Below are positions 35,486-47,759 of a stretch of DNA of 64,000 nucleotides, one piece after another; the first letter of the stretch is position 1; each line of letters starts with the position of its first letter. Below the pieces are notes generated by a model that was not told the DNA's origin, did no database searches, and worked only from the letters and a program-made list of their open reading frames with translations. This stretch comes from Eumeta japonica (taxonomy: Eukaryota; Arthropoda; Insecta; Lepidoptera; Psychidae). Made by a program: the position numbers and the translations under genes. The DNA is taken from contig BGZK01001605.1 in NCBI GenBank assembly GCA_005406025.1, forward strand, positions 1 through 64,000. Reading direction: 5' to 3'.

Positions 35486-38159
35486 TACCATCCCGCTTTC
35501 TATTATTACGATGTTTTTATTGGTAACGGTTGCAATTTCTACAAAGCCGAGGTAAATGCTAATATCGAAATAAAATATAAAGTATTATCACTCGGGAATA
35601 GTGTAACTTTCTATGAGTGAAAGACTTTTAATATCTACATACAAATTTTTACATAGCACTCCACTAACCTCCTTCGCTTTTCACTTATTAAAAACGTGTC
35701 TTGCCATTTAAAATAAGCAATTGATATCAAATTTCATAGTCGTCATTTGATGTGTCAAAAAGTTTCATATGAAAATCGTCCTTAAAAAGTGAGTTTGAAA
35801 AAATACTTTCTCGTCAAATACTTACTCTCTATGAAGAATTTACCGGCCAAACAAGTTTGTAGTATTTATACTTTCTGAGATTCCGTGATTAATCTGTAAG
35901 TGGTATTTTGTTTATATATATATATATACACTTGGATTTTGATACCATTAAATTCTCTCTTTTTTATTACTCTCAAGACCCGTGTCTGAAGTCCCGACAC
36001 CGATCGACTCTCATTCACCTTACGTTTTCGTGAATCGACTATCTTTCTCCACTTCGAATTCATCAATCGAACCGCCGTTCGCACGACTATATCTACACCC
36101 CTAATTCAAAATTGTATATTGTACCTTTTATTACCAACTTGCTTAATATGTGAATCTATATACATTCAATAAATGCACTATTATGAATCATACACATGAC
36201 ATAAATTTGGAATAGCATATTCTGATATTCTATCAGAAATCAATATTTCATAATTCCAATACGTCGACTTCAAAACTTTCAAGCTGGCAGTTAGAGCGTA
36301 CGCCTGATGAGGCGGACGAACGACAACAGGGCAAAGAAGCAAAAGATTGAGTCGCTGCTGTATATTTCCAAGGGATCCCAGAAAATTGGCTCCCAGGACG
36401 GGCCGTTCGCCTAACTAGGAGTGATAAGGCGCGGCGCGGGGGGCGGCGGGCGCGGCGTATCACATTTAAGTAATCGAATAAGTGTGACGAGGGTTTCCTT
36501 TCTATTTGACATTTAAACGGAAGCACTGAGCCGTGAAATTTCGTGAGACTTCCACGAAAAGTAAGCTCAAAAACGTCCATTATTTGTATTACCTTCTTCA
36601 ACATTATTTTATGATTTATTAAATAACATAGGTTCCTTATTTTTAATACGCTTTGAGATTATTTTTTAATATTACTTTATACAACAACGGTACTTTACTT
36701 TGTACGCACTGTCCAAGATTTATTTTGTCGGCTTATTATTTTCTTTTACTTGTCGTCAGCAGATATACCTAAAATTGTCGTTCATATGCCTCTGTAAGAC
36801 TGTGATTGAATTATTTTTAAAATTTATTTTTGATGACACCTCAAATGAACATTTAATCGTTTATTATGATAAGACTAAAAAATTTATTTTTCTGTTTTAA
36901 AATCAAGGAATGCAAATGTGGAACTTAAAAAAGCAAATGACGGAACGCGGAGCAGAGATCAGTTGACAACGAATAAACAGTGATCATAGAATTGCTTAAA
37001 AGACGTCTTATAACCGGTGGGAATATTTGAGTTACCAAGTATTTACAGTGCGATTTTGAGTAAGCGTTCGTGGCCGCGTTGGTTAGCCACCGAAGCATAC
37101 CTTATTATCGCACTGTTGACAGCGGTCGTTGATAGCTCCCAATCCTCGACGGCCGGAGTGGAGAGCCCAAGTGCTTAAGTCTGAATAAGAAGATCGTGGG
37201 AGGGTAATACTCTTGCGGTACGGCTGCAACGGCCTGATACAACATGCAAAATGTGACAATATAAGCGAAACCGCCTTTCTGCTTCGGTATAATGAAGCCG
37301 GGATATTTCCAAGGCTTGAAGACTTGTAAGTCTAAAACTTGTAAGCCTCGAAGATTTATCCATTTTTCAAGTGATCGATCTACACAGTGTCTTAATTTGA
37401 AGTTATATTTCATGAATGAGAAAGTTATTTTTCTTTAGTCAACTTTCCGACCACAAGAAAATCCCGAGACCAGAAGTTTTTTTTTTATAATAATTTTGCT
37501 AGTATCGCTTCTTTATAACGTCATGATGTTACAAAGTTAGTTCTGTTTAACTTGATCGGTATTTCCAAGAGAGTAAGTCGATTAGTGAAAAAAGTATAAG
37601 GTTTTATTAGACACTCAGACAAACCGTGTAATAAAGTAGAACTAAATTTAATGTCAAAGTCAAAAATATCAAATTTATTGGCAAGAAATAAACCCAAAAA
37701 AACTCATGTCTTTATTACCTTATGTATTTTTTTATTTCTATACCAAAAACACGCAAATTACGTCATAATTATAAATTTGAAGCATGCGAACCTTAAGTAT
37801 GCATCTAATATTAGCGAGTTAATTTATCAAAATCTTAATAAAAAGGCGTGACATAGATCTATGCATTGCCACTTAAAAAACAATAAAGTAAAAAAAAGCA
37901 AAAAATAATGTTCTTCTATAACATTTATTCGATATTAAAGCCCATTACACTAGTTTTCATGGATTTTGCCCTTGAAATTAAAAGTGTTTTTTTCTTAACA
38001 ATTAGGGTACACTGAGTTTTTAAAAAAATATTTTAAAAAATCCAACACGTCACGTTTTCAAAATAATTACTTTTTTTGATTTATAAATAAAAAAGCCTAC
38101 AAAATTATTAAGAAAATTAAAAATGAATTGCCTTAGTTTTTTTCTTGTATTTATTTCTG
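35486..38159. other. Noncoding stretch with one GC-rich island
   Basis: 36290-36490 is a GC-rich island (GGCGCGGCGCGGGGGGCGGC) overlapped by an unrecognised 118-codon minus frame. 37105-37413 holds a minus-strand 102-codon frame whose middle (IVTFCMLYQAVAAVPQ) looks like a signal peptide with an AVP-type cleavage region, but without a suitable nearby Met. I do not call it a gene. The rest is A/T-rich. Confidence 0.35.
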
Positions 38160-38162
38160 TTA

Positions 38163-39085
38163 GTTTACCAGCAATAATCACCTAACATGGCCTGGCCCCA
38201 GTATCCTTGATAATTTATTTTGCTCAATAAATTTCAAATCTTGATAAAACCACTCTCCATGTTCGTCACTGACTTGTCAGAGGTTTTCAGGGAAGAAATC
38301 GAGGTGCGAGTGAAGGAAATGAATTTTCAGAGATATGCTGGCACCGTTTCGTTGAAAAATTATGTTATAAATCAGCATTTAACTGTCGGTGATTTTAATT
38401 TTTTTCGTTGCCTTAGAACTCTTGCATTACAAGTCGTAATGAATTTTAAGCATTTCTTTCAGTATCCGTAAGACCGTTATCAAATATCTCATCATTCAAC
38501 ATATTTTTGGTTTGCGGTCAAATAGAAACACCTTCTTTCAGTTTTGCTTCAAAAAGATTAGGAAAAGGAGAGTATTAGTGTTTTAAAGCTACACTAGTTT
38601 TGCCTTAAGTCTTGACAAAGTTTTTCATTGATCCTAATTTTATGTGAAATGGCGGTAGAACAATTTTTGGGAACATATCAGACATTTACGCTTTATATTC
38701 AGTTTACCAGGGCTATATAATTTTCTAACTGGCCAGTCTTTCTTTCTATTATCTTGCTTGGCTCGCAAATCCCATAAACACTGAAAAACAACAATATTTT
38801 GTATAGCACCTTGCAAGCCCAAACATAAATCCACCACTCTTAAGTCACCACAGACAATCCATTTGTCATCTTAGTATTTAATAAGTTCGATTAGGGTTGA
38901 CATCGAAAACGTGTGCAGCACATTTTTTGTCCTGGTGATTAACTAAAATTTTGAAATAACAATAATATGCTTGTTTGAGTGATTCCGTTATGGAATTTCC
39001 TTTCTTAGATATAATAGGTTCAGCACAAACTTAACAAAAACGATCAGGATGTACTTTGCACAACTTTCTTGATATTTTAAAAACA
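38163..39085 (-). pseudogene. Decayed copy of an uncharacterised multicopy arthropod protein family
   Basis: Minus-strand translation, heavily frameshifted, matches in order a family I know only as uncharacterised, many-copy arthropod proteins. From about 39070: KLCKVHPDRFC, stop, VCAEPI and SLKQAYYCYFK, then HQDKKCAAHV, which is the N-terminal Cys-containing region. After a gap that looks like a deletion of the middle comes a 65-codon open segment (38640-38837) with the preceding GDLRVV and LCLGLQG, FQCLWDLRAKQDN, KKDWPVRKLYSPGKLNIK. Further on: SLKIHFLHSHLDFFPENL, SDEHGEWFYQDL and, one frame away, YQGYWGQAMLGDYCW. Stops interrupt every block. The family's function is unknown to me; its high copy number suggests a mobile-element origin, which is inference. 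Confidence 0.75.
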
Positions 39086-42000
39086 AATATTTATCTATCG
39101 GAACACCATACTGCATTAAAATTTTAGAATCAATTCAGAACCGTTTGTGGGTAGCCTGAAAGTAAAACGTGATGATAACTTGATTCTTTAACGTAATAAA
39201 AATAAAATAAAAATGTGTTTGCGTTTAGCTATTGCAATTAATTAAAATATTAATATGAAATTCATTGAAAAGGACGTGACCTTTATTTCATTTTGTTAAT
39301 TACTGAAATAAGATGCATCTCTATTATCAATCACAAAAAAATATAAAAGGATTCGAGCTCAGATAACAATTTATAGAAAATATTAAGTTGTGATAATGAA
39401 TAGAGCAAAAAAATAATAGGTTGCAAAATGTTGTTAATATTTTAAATGATTCATTCTAATTGATTTTTTAGAATATTTCAACGGTCATTTCATAATAGCT
39501 AAAAAAATATTGTGTAATTATTGCAATTAAATATAATTGTAATAGTAAAATAGGTTTTTTAAGATCTTTTTCTTCCATTACAAAAAAATATAACGCAGTT
39601 TTCAATAGGTAAGATATCTTCGACTTTAACCGTCTTAACCCTTTATTACCAATGTCAATCTTTCAATCGCAGAATATAATAATTTTTGGAATTCTGAAAA
39701 AGGGTAGAATAGGGTAATACGAGAGACGGAAAAAAAACTGAATTCATTTCTGTACTTTCTGAGTTCACGTCTTATTTTAACTGCGCGTTCTAAAAAGAAA
39801 TGATTTTGAAAGGATCTCATGATCTCATCGTCTCATACAGTCTTGCAAGACTTGGGTAAGTCATCTCAGAAACAACTTAAGTATTAATAATTGATAAGTG
39901 AGGAGTCTCAAGTAAATTCAGCTGCGGCAGCAGGTACCAAGCTCATAACAAAGTTTCGAGAATACAGCGTCGAATCATCGTGTGCTAAAACGATAGCAAC
40001 GTTTGCTTGGCCTTTATAAGAATCTAGACCATACTTATTTTGTGGAGGTCGATCTAAGCGCTTAGACTCAAAGAGGTTGGTAGTATCGATAATGTACACA
40101 ATGAGGTCAAATACAGTATATTTTAAACTGTGTCATATTGGTTTAAAAAAATAATAATAATTTCTTTCTTATCTAAAATTGAGAGAAACGAAAGCGCCGA
40201 TCATTATTATGATTTATCTTTATGCGCTCGATTTGAAAATATATATTATAACATTATATAGTTCCTTTTTTATCGTATAAAAGATATATACAAGTGGAAG
40301 ATATATTACAAAAGATATATTTTAATAATATATATTTGTAACCTCCAGACCGGTTCTTTAGTTGTATACCCGTATTGTAGATATTACATAGAGAATATTT
40401 TTCGCTCCTACATTCGGTACGATATCTCACAGTAGCTATTTTTATCCTTACATGACGTCGCCTATCGAGTCTGCCTCGCAGATTATAGGGAACCAAACTT
40501 TTTCATTTGTGGAGATTTATTCTCCCATTTGAGTTCTGCCTTACAAAAAAATTACCTCTATGTAGGTACACAAATATTACTAACCGATATTAATTATAAT
40601 ATTCTGGTTACTTGGTCGTTGTAGTATTAAAATAACAAGATTATTCAAAATTGTTATACATTAGCTTATAATGTGATATGTTGCTACATGTATATGGTTT
40701 TTCCTACTAAAAAATCTGCATAAGACTCATATGTTAGCCTTTGCAAGAACATGCACTATGGCGAAGTAACTTACTTTAAAAAATAGAGTTAAAATAATCC
40801 AGTTTGTACTGAATTTCATGCTCAATCTTGCTTTCTGCTTACAGAGTTTTTACTATTCTTTGAGCTCTTTATTGTTACGTCCATAACACTTTTGGCAGTT
40901 TTCCACAATTAAAATTGTAGTAACGTATGTTAGTTATACTCGCATTTACATAATAATAAAACTGACAATAAACTAAAAAGTACATGTTCATGATAATATA
41001 TTCAATAAATAAATAATTTAAACACTATAAAATTATTTTCGTTTCTACATATTTTTTTAATTATTGCGAAGCCAGATTTTAAAAACATTTTCTAAAAGCG
41101 TAGAGGTAAAAACTAGACCGACAGACCATTGTTAAACAGCGGCCGAAGCATGAACGCGGCCTAATTGTGTTTGGATGGACGGAGGACGGCATAAAAAATA
41201 AATTTTACTAAACTTGATTAAAATAAAGTACCACTATTAAATTTAAATTTAGGACAGCTATTACGTTTTGTGAAATTGAATTTATGTAGAAGAATAGGAA
41301 AATATTTGATAGAACGACGTGAATATGATGAAATTGAAAAAGCAATGATAACCATTAGTACGTACTAGTATAAATATTGGTACAAAACAGTAGACTCGCT
41401 TAGTGTGAATCTGGGTTTATAATTCGTACACATTATAGTAAGCTGACTTCCTTTGGAGACATCAATCGTCGGTTATTACCTCTGCGTCATTTTTTTATCC
41501 ATTTCTTCAGTGGGGTTTTTATCTAAGAAAGCTAGTTTGACTATTCTATATTTTAATATACCCTTTTGTTATTTTTTCAATTTCATCTTAAGTTGCTTTG
41601 TCTCGCCTCAGTTGTGTAGATGGCTTCAACAGAAATATTAAGTTCTGCCTACTATGGGTATGTATTCTAGCCCTACTTACGAACCTCAGTTACGCTCCTA
41701 TACTATTGTTTTATATTTATTTTTTTATAATTAACTCAATTCAAATTATGAAAATATATAAAAAAATATTTGTTGTTTTGTTGAAATGACAGCAATATGA
41801 CATCGAACAGACCAAATACAATTACGTATTAGTTCATGAACAAACGGTACGTATTAAAAGTAACAGTGATTAGCTGAAATATTGGTTTATTCGTATTTTT
41901 CTATATTACGTAACGTACAAAAAACATAGTATATCCAAAAAATGGATGTCTTAAAACATTGTAATGGTGACGTCCGGAATCAACGACTTGACGTGCTTTC

Positions 42001-42940
42001 CAAAGCACAGAGCGAGTAATTTAATTTAAATTAGATTAAAAATTAATTGATCGATATGGTCATGGTTAATACCACATCCAGTTTTCGTAACCGGTATCGG
42101 ATCCTAGATGATGGTCAAATCACATCGCGTAGAAAGCGACAAACCATAGATCATGAGCGGCGCTTTTAGAGCGACGTAAATCATAACTAAACTACGGTAC
42201 GAACACCGACCTCTTTAGTAAGGGTATGCAATGAGGTACATTGAAAAGGCAAGTGTTGATAATAGCACCAAAAATTCATATAAACAAACAATTTCAAAGG
42301 AGTTCAAAAACAGCTTTAATTTCTCAACAGACTTTAAGGTCATAGACTAATAACGGATACTTTTAGAGTGCCTCCAAATGATGTTGAAAAAGATTAACGA
42401 ATAGATTTCAATACTATTTATTAAAATAACCTATATATAATCCATATACTTAAAATCATAAGGAATATTTCGTCTCCGGTATATTTATATAATAAGTATG
42501 TCGTCTTTGGCCAATATTGATCAATTTAGAAGAGAAGAGTATAGTGCGTACTGTACTAACTTTTTTTGTAAGAAGTGTCGTATTGAGCTAAATTGAATAA
42601 ACAATCCTGAATATAGATAAAGAAGTAAAATTTTGTATATGAATCACATCATTTCGACATAACCAATAAGATCGAATCAATCAAGCCTTCCCGATGCTAC
42701 TAAATTTAGCTGTAAAAACCATTTTATCATACAAATATGCCCATAACAAAAATTTCTTATTCTCTGAATTATATAAACAATTCTCTTATTGATTAATAAT
42801 TCTCTTATATAATGATAAGTCTCATACAAATAAAACTAGAATTTATTTAATATTCAGTTCAACACTCGATAATCGTTCATTGGCTACTGGTTGCTAGACA
42901 TTATTATAAAATGATCCGAAGTCACTTTTATTGCTACCGT
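39086..42940. other. Noncoding stretch, no gene confirmed
   Basis: A minus-strand frame at 39908-40099 (63 codons, with KYGLDSYKGQANVAIVLAHD and an Ala-rich end) has a less A/T-biased composition than its surroundings and might be a remnant of an unrecognised element. Another at 40254-40496 (Arg-rich N-terminus) is not recognised. The rest is A/T-rich. Confidence 0.35.
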
Positions 42941-42954
42941 TTCGCGGAAAAACG

Positions 42955-43045
42955 ATACTATCATGGAAGTCTTTGAACGTAAACGATGCTCGTGTCCAAC
43001 AGTGGACGCGTCGTAGTACGGTTGAAGAAGATGATAACACAAGAG
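42955..43045 (+). mobile_element. Probable 3'-terminal scrap of a retroelement
   Basis: Translation from TGGAAGTC gives WKSLNVNDARVQQWTRR followed by Glu/Asp codons (GAAGAAGATGATAAC). Many lepidopteran LINE/SINE-like elements end in a GTCCA(A/G)CAGTGGACG word followed by GATGAT repeats, and this matches that ending. Only about 90 bases are recognisable. Confidence 0.4.
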
Positions 43046-43127
43046 TGAGAATTATCCCTGTTCTATGCGATACGTAGAATATTTTAACACGTATGCAATA
43101 CATACAGATATTAGCTGCACATGAATG

Positions 43128-43177
43128 CATGAAGTAGATACAGCTAATTCATGAGAACTGGCTGCATCTACTTCATG
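43128..43177. repeat. Inverted repeat, 17-bp arms
   Basis: CATGAAGTAGATACAGC (43128-43144) and GCTGCATCTACTTCATG (43161-43177) pair with one mismatch around a 16-base spacer. Confidence 0.85.
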
Positions 43178-43864
43178 TGATTGATCAACAACAACCGCTA
43201 TTGTATACGTTTCCGAAACACTGTAGAACTCTCGAGACGAAGTCACGAAGCGGTTTCGTGTTCGTTGTCGCAGCACTGTCACCCTAATAGAGGCACGAGC
43301 TACTCACCGCCCGTACGCCAACTTGACTACAAACGACTTTACGCGTGCGTTGAATGAATTGCTTATTGAAGTGAAAACTTCTTTAGCGCCGTTGCGATGT
43401 GAAACTAGATGAAAAGAAAAAGCGACATCAATAACAGACAAACATATACATTTACAGATAGCATTGAGCCTTCGAGGGAATGAGATGGAATGTGAGATAA
43501 GATAAAATGAATGAGAAAGAGATATGTGTGTTTGTGTGAGCGTGCATATTGTCACATGTTGAAATTGAAAACATGGAGTCTGAAAAATTAATGTTAAATG
43601 ACCTTTACGTTTGGTACAAACATTGTAATTAAAAAAAATCTCACTCACCAAACTGCATTTGTTTCATTTTCTCGCAGTTCAGCTTTCTGAAGGTTTCATT
43701 TCTAACGCGCGTGAACTTACACAACATGTCAATTTTTTTATTCATGTTTAGTTTGACCAGTGAACTACTTGTCGTTCGCTATTTTGAATATTTTTAATTT
43801 GCATATTATTCGCGGCTTTGCCAGCGTGGGTATAGAATTTTTTCATCTCTTACATCGAACAATC
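43178..43864. other. Noncoding stretch, nothing recognised
   Basis: A 115-codon minus frame (43304-43651) lacks recognisable motifs and has a composition typical of random A/T-rich DNA. Confidence 0.4.
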
Positions 43865-44055
43865 CCTCCGTGGTCCCAGTCGTGATCTTCTTGTCGATAA
43901 CAATTCCGGTTCCCTGGCCTGAGCTGATATCGATCACGTTTTCAAATTTGATTCCGTTCCTACTTTCGACTTCTTCTCGCTCTTACTATCGATTCTTATT
44001 TCCGTCCCGCTCTAAATTTCAATTTTAATCCTCTTCTATATCTCAATCACTTACT
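43865..44055. repeat. Degenerate hexamer array, pyrimidine orientation (array 5, longest)
   Basis: About 190 bases of six-base units such as CCCAGTCGTGATCTTCTTGT, AATTCCGGTTCCCTGGCC and TCGATTCTTATTTCCGTCCC. More degenerate than array 4. Confidence 0.5.
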
Positions 44056-44910
44056 ATATGGGTCATTAACGTGAATGTACTTAAAACAGAAGTTTACTTC
44101 ATGTTGTTTGCACTTGGTTCTGAGAAAATATGGTTTTATTTTTATGATTTCGGCTCCAGTCGTCGTTTCAAGTTATAGTGTATATGAATTAAGTCTAGTC
44201 ACATTGAAATTCAATTTCAAATTTTTTTTTTTCATATGTCATATTATAATACTGTACAATAGGTTACAATATATAAAATACATTAGTATTTTAAGAATTT
44301 AAATTTACCATTAGCAAAGAAGTTATCGGAAATCACATGTTTATAAGCCCTGCAAGTTATATTAGAACCGGAGTGCTTTACGCCTCATATTCACCAAACA
44401 AACAGAAAAAAAAGAGTTTTACATGCATGCATAGTAATCGAATGTGTAGTAATTATATGTAATAGAAGCAGCTAATTTTTAATATTTTTTCAGATTTTTA
44501 TAAAAGTAATTATGAAATATGAAACTCAAAGTGACTTTTATCGTTAAAAGATTAAAGCTTTTATACAGTTTAAGTTTTATTTAATACGCAAAACAAATAC
44601 TTGAACAATGGCTAATTTTTTTTAAAGAGTTAGAATAGAAAATTTATTTCTTAAAAACGACAAAGCTATCTCAATATACTTTAAAATATACGTACTCCAT
44701 GCTAAACGCTTAAACTCTGATTTAAAATATACAGTAGCAGTGTACTACTACTACTGTGTACTACTACAGTACTGCTAACTGTAGGCGGCAGTAGCATTCA
44801 AGGAAGGACCGAGTTCGACATCGAGATAGGAAACAATCAACGCTACATTCTAATGTGCGCACAATACAATATATTTAAAGGTTAACAAAACCTCGAAGTT
44901 GTCTTAAAAA

Positions 44911-44973
44911 TGACCTACATAACTCACAATTATATAGTAATACAAAACACCTACACAATTGTGATGTAGGTCA
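44911..44973. repeat. Imperfect inverted repeat
   Basis: TGACCTACAT-AACT-CACAATT (44911-44931) pairs with AATTGTGATGTAGGTCA (44957-44973); the left arm has four extra bases. Confidence 0.8.
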
Positions 44974-44988
44974 AGATAATGACGTGAG

Positions 44989-45008
44989 ATGATAGTAGTT
45001 ACTATCAT
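44989..45008. repeat. Small hairpin
   Basis: ATGATAGTA, loop GT, TACTATCAT. Confidence 0.8.
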
Positions 45009-45339
45009 AACAGATTTTAATGTAGATCACATTAAACATTACTTACTTTAATACCTAAGACATTTATCACCCCACTGCAAAAGTATCCCTTTTCATAATT
45101 TTCTCACTTCTCATTGATAGATTTGGATCTAAATCATGCTTGATGCTGAGATTGGGAGGGGATCCGAATTTATTCGTTTTGATTTACGTCCACTTTGAGA
45201 TGTTAAATTAAAACAAAAATAGCCAAGTTCGAAATGTGTCATAAGGCACTGTTATTATTAATAATAATTCCACAATTTTATTTAAGAAACGTTACTCCTA
45301 TATCTTTAATTACTGTATGGCGGTTCATATAACATCTAC

Positions 45340-45460
45340 CTGTATATTTTGATTAGAATCTATGAAAAAATAGCGCAGTTATAGGGTTGCGACATACGGA
45401 CAGACATACATGACGAAACGGTGTTTCGATTTTTCTCGCCTTTGGCTACGGAACCCCAAA
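45340..45460 (-). repeat. Interspersed repeat family R2, copy 2
   Basis: On the minus strand: GGGGTTCCGTAGCCAAAGG, then TTCGTCATGTATGTCTGTCC, GTATGTCGCAACCC. The GGTTCCGTA lead is shared with 24774. This succession is a familiar lepidopteran repeat. Confidence 0.55.
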
Positions 45461-47706
45461 AAAAAAACCAAAACGAAAAAGGGTAATCCGAATCATCGCC
45501 ATGTTTTCTGCGTTGACGTAACTAGACAAAAAAAAAAGGTAATAAATCGAAATATTCAATTCACCCTCGTACAGCGCTCCGTTTGTAATTGTTTCAAGTC
45601 CCACGAGAGAAGGAGTTTTTGTGATGTATTATTGTGTAATATTTCATAACTTCTTATTGCGAAATATTTCCCGGGGTCTCGTTAAATGCTGATAAACGTG
45701 CAGCAGGTGGTCGCGGCGCGGAACTACGATGCCTGTAATTGAATGTTATCGCGCTATGATTTACGATTTACGTAATTAAATTGTTGCAGGCGATTGATAT
45801 GACACATTAAAACTTGTTCGACGTTTATGGAACTCCGATAAAATAGACGATCTAAAGTTTAAGTTAACTGGTTGTAATAGTGTTTCTATTACTATTATAA
45901 ATAGTTTTCGAGGCGATCTTCATAGGTTAGATATTTACTTCGTTCACAAAAAGTTACAGTTTTTGTTTACTATCTGATAATGCGCCGATAGATAAAGAAG
46001 TCAATTTATTCTAGGCCAGCTAGTCTATATCTTTGTTTTCTTTATCAAAAATAGCGGAAAGTAAAAGCATTCTATGAAAAACACACAAAATTTGGATCGG
46101 ATGTAATATTTCTCCGCGAACTTTTAAATTGAATTTATTCAAACTGTTAGATTAGTTTAGTGATGTCTGGTGGCAATGCGACGAACGATTGCAATGAGCT
46201 AGAAGTCCACGTGGAAGTCTCCACACTCATAGTTTCTCCTATGTGTCGTAGCTTTTAAGGTCTTAATTTAATTTACTTCCTAGACGGAGAAAATAAATAT
46301 TTACAATAACAACCTATCCTCTTCTCCCTCACGCACAGTGCAAACTGTTTTTCGAAAATAGGTAATATTTAATTAAATTTATATTCATTTAGTATATTTA
46401 TTCTACAAAAGTATTTCTATAATAATTTCGAGGACTCATTGAAGGGATAGAATTAGACGACATATATAGTTTACCTAGTTGCATTTGTAAACATTATGAC
46501 CAAGCGTAGTTTGGGGCTTGTATATCCATATAAACCCCAGAAGTATATATCCATATAGATAACGTACGAGAGAAAATTTTACGAAATGAGAAAACTTAAG
46601 ATTTCAAACTAAATTATAATAATCAAACTTAAGCGAAGTCATTCTCGTTTCTGCGACTTTCGACTTCGTCTGCGATAAGTTCTTTATAATACTATATAAT
46701 TGTAGCATACAATATATACAATAAAATAAAATTTCTCAATTTCGTAAAGGATTACGACTGATATATGTTGACAGCACATAAACGTCGGTCTTCACGTAAT
46801 GTGGCAGTGATCCATGCACTGCCACATTATGTTCTGTCTGCCTTGTCTGTCGTTTTACCCGTGTGTATGATCTTTTTGCACACATTTTTTTCAAGTGTTA
46901 AAATTGTAATACCACATCGCCTATTCACCCACATCATTACCAAATTGTGGCAATTCGTAGTTGATGTGCCCGATTAAAAACGATCACCCAACAGCGGTGT
47001 ATGTCCCAATAGGCGTACTCTTCCACAATCTGTTTAGTTCAGACTGACGCACTTAGACCGTGCGGGCCCAGTGTGGGTCGGGAGCTGCTAACAACAGTTA
47101 TCACCAACATCAGATACCAACGGCTAAATACGGTCTCCTAGGTACAGAGCGAGTTGTCCAAAAACACGTTACATGGGACATGATATCAGACATTTGTCTG
47201 AAATCGTCTCGTTTCATTCCTTAAGAGATGTAAACACTATAGAGAAGAGATGTAAAACTCGTATACTATATTTTATATTTGCAATAAAATATAGTATTCA
47301 AGTATAAACGCATAAGGTTATTTTCCTCAAAATACCTAAGATTTTGTTTCATTGGCGTCTCACACGTTTAAATGTTCAGTGCAGTTAGTTCAATAAATAA
47401 CCAATTCAGAAAGGGACTAAAGACAAACGTGGGTACCTTTCTTTCGGACGGATTTTCTTTTATATAAAAGTGAAGAAGAATTAAAGAATGTTGCTACAGT
47501 TACTTAAGGGAAAGAAAATTGGAAGTTGGCCAAGTGTGATGTTTAGTTTGGAAGTTAGTACTTTGGTTGGTTAGATATAAAGCGAATGTTGATGTGTCTG
47601 CGGAGTTTTTAGGTTCTCTATTATAAGAAGATTTTTATGATTATTAATCTATTTTCTTAACCATTATACAGCATTTGACCCTTGTTTAAGTCGGACATAA
47701 TTATAG
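45461..47706. other. Noncoding stretch, one GC-richer island
   Basis: 45600-45800 contains CCCGGGGTCTCG, GCAGCAGGTGGTCGCGGCGC and CTGTAATTGAATG words and stands out as possible regulatory DNA. 46797-46829 holds a hairpin. 47040-47110 is moderately GC-rich. No gene recognised. Confidence 0.35.
46797..46829. repeat. Hairpin, 13-bp perfect arms
   Basis: TAATGTGGCAGTG (46797-46809) and CACTGCCACATTA (46817-46829) with a 7-base loop. Confidence 0.9.
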
Positions 47707-47759
47707 TATGTGTGTGTGTCTGTGTGTATGCGTGCGTGCGCGTGTTGTGTATGTATGCG
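47707..47759 (+). repeat. GT-rich microsatellite
   Basis: (TG)n with CTG, ATG and CGTGCG interruptions; alternating purine-pyrimidine. Confidence 0.9.

Larger units (their letters stand above)
44056..45339. other. Noncoding stretch with inverted repeats
   Basis: Contains a CTA/TAC-rich block with a short hairpin (CAGTAGCAGT / ACTGCTAACTG, 44731-44781), a purine-strand hexamer scrap (ACCGAGTTCGACATCGAGAT, about 44808), and the inverted repeats below. No gene. Confidence 0.45.

Noticed and set aside
35145..35555. 136-codon open frame, the longest in the window
   Set aside because: Its first half is a translation of the GT/GC repeat (alternating Cys, Ala, Val) and its second half runs through a hexamer array. 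Not a gene.
36248..36604. 118-codon minus-strand frame
   Set aside because: Open mainly because of a GC-rich island; Arg-rich low-complexity middle; no recognised family.
37105..37413. Possible secreted-protein exon with a signal-peptide-like segment (IVTFCMLYQAVAAVPQ)
   Set aside because: There is no Met directly upstream of the hydrophobic stretch, no supporting neighbouring exon and no recognisable mature domain. Noted only in the region entry.
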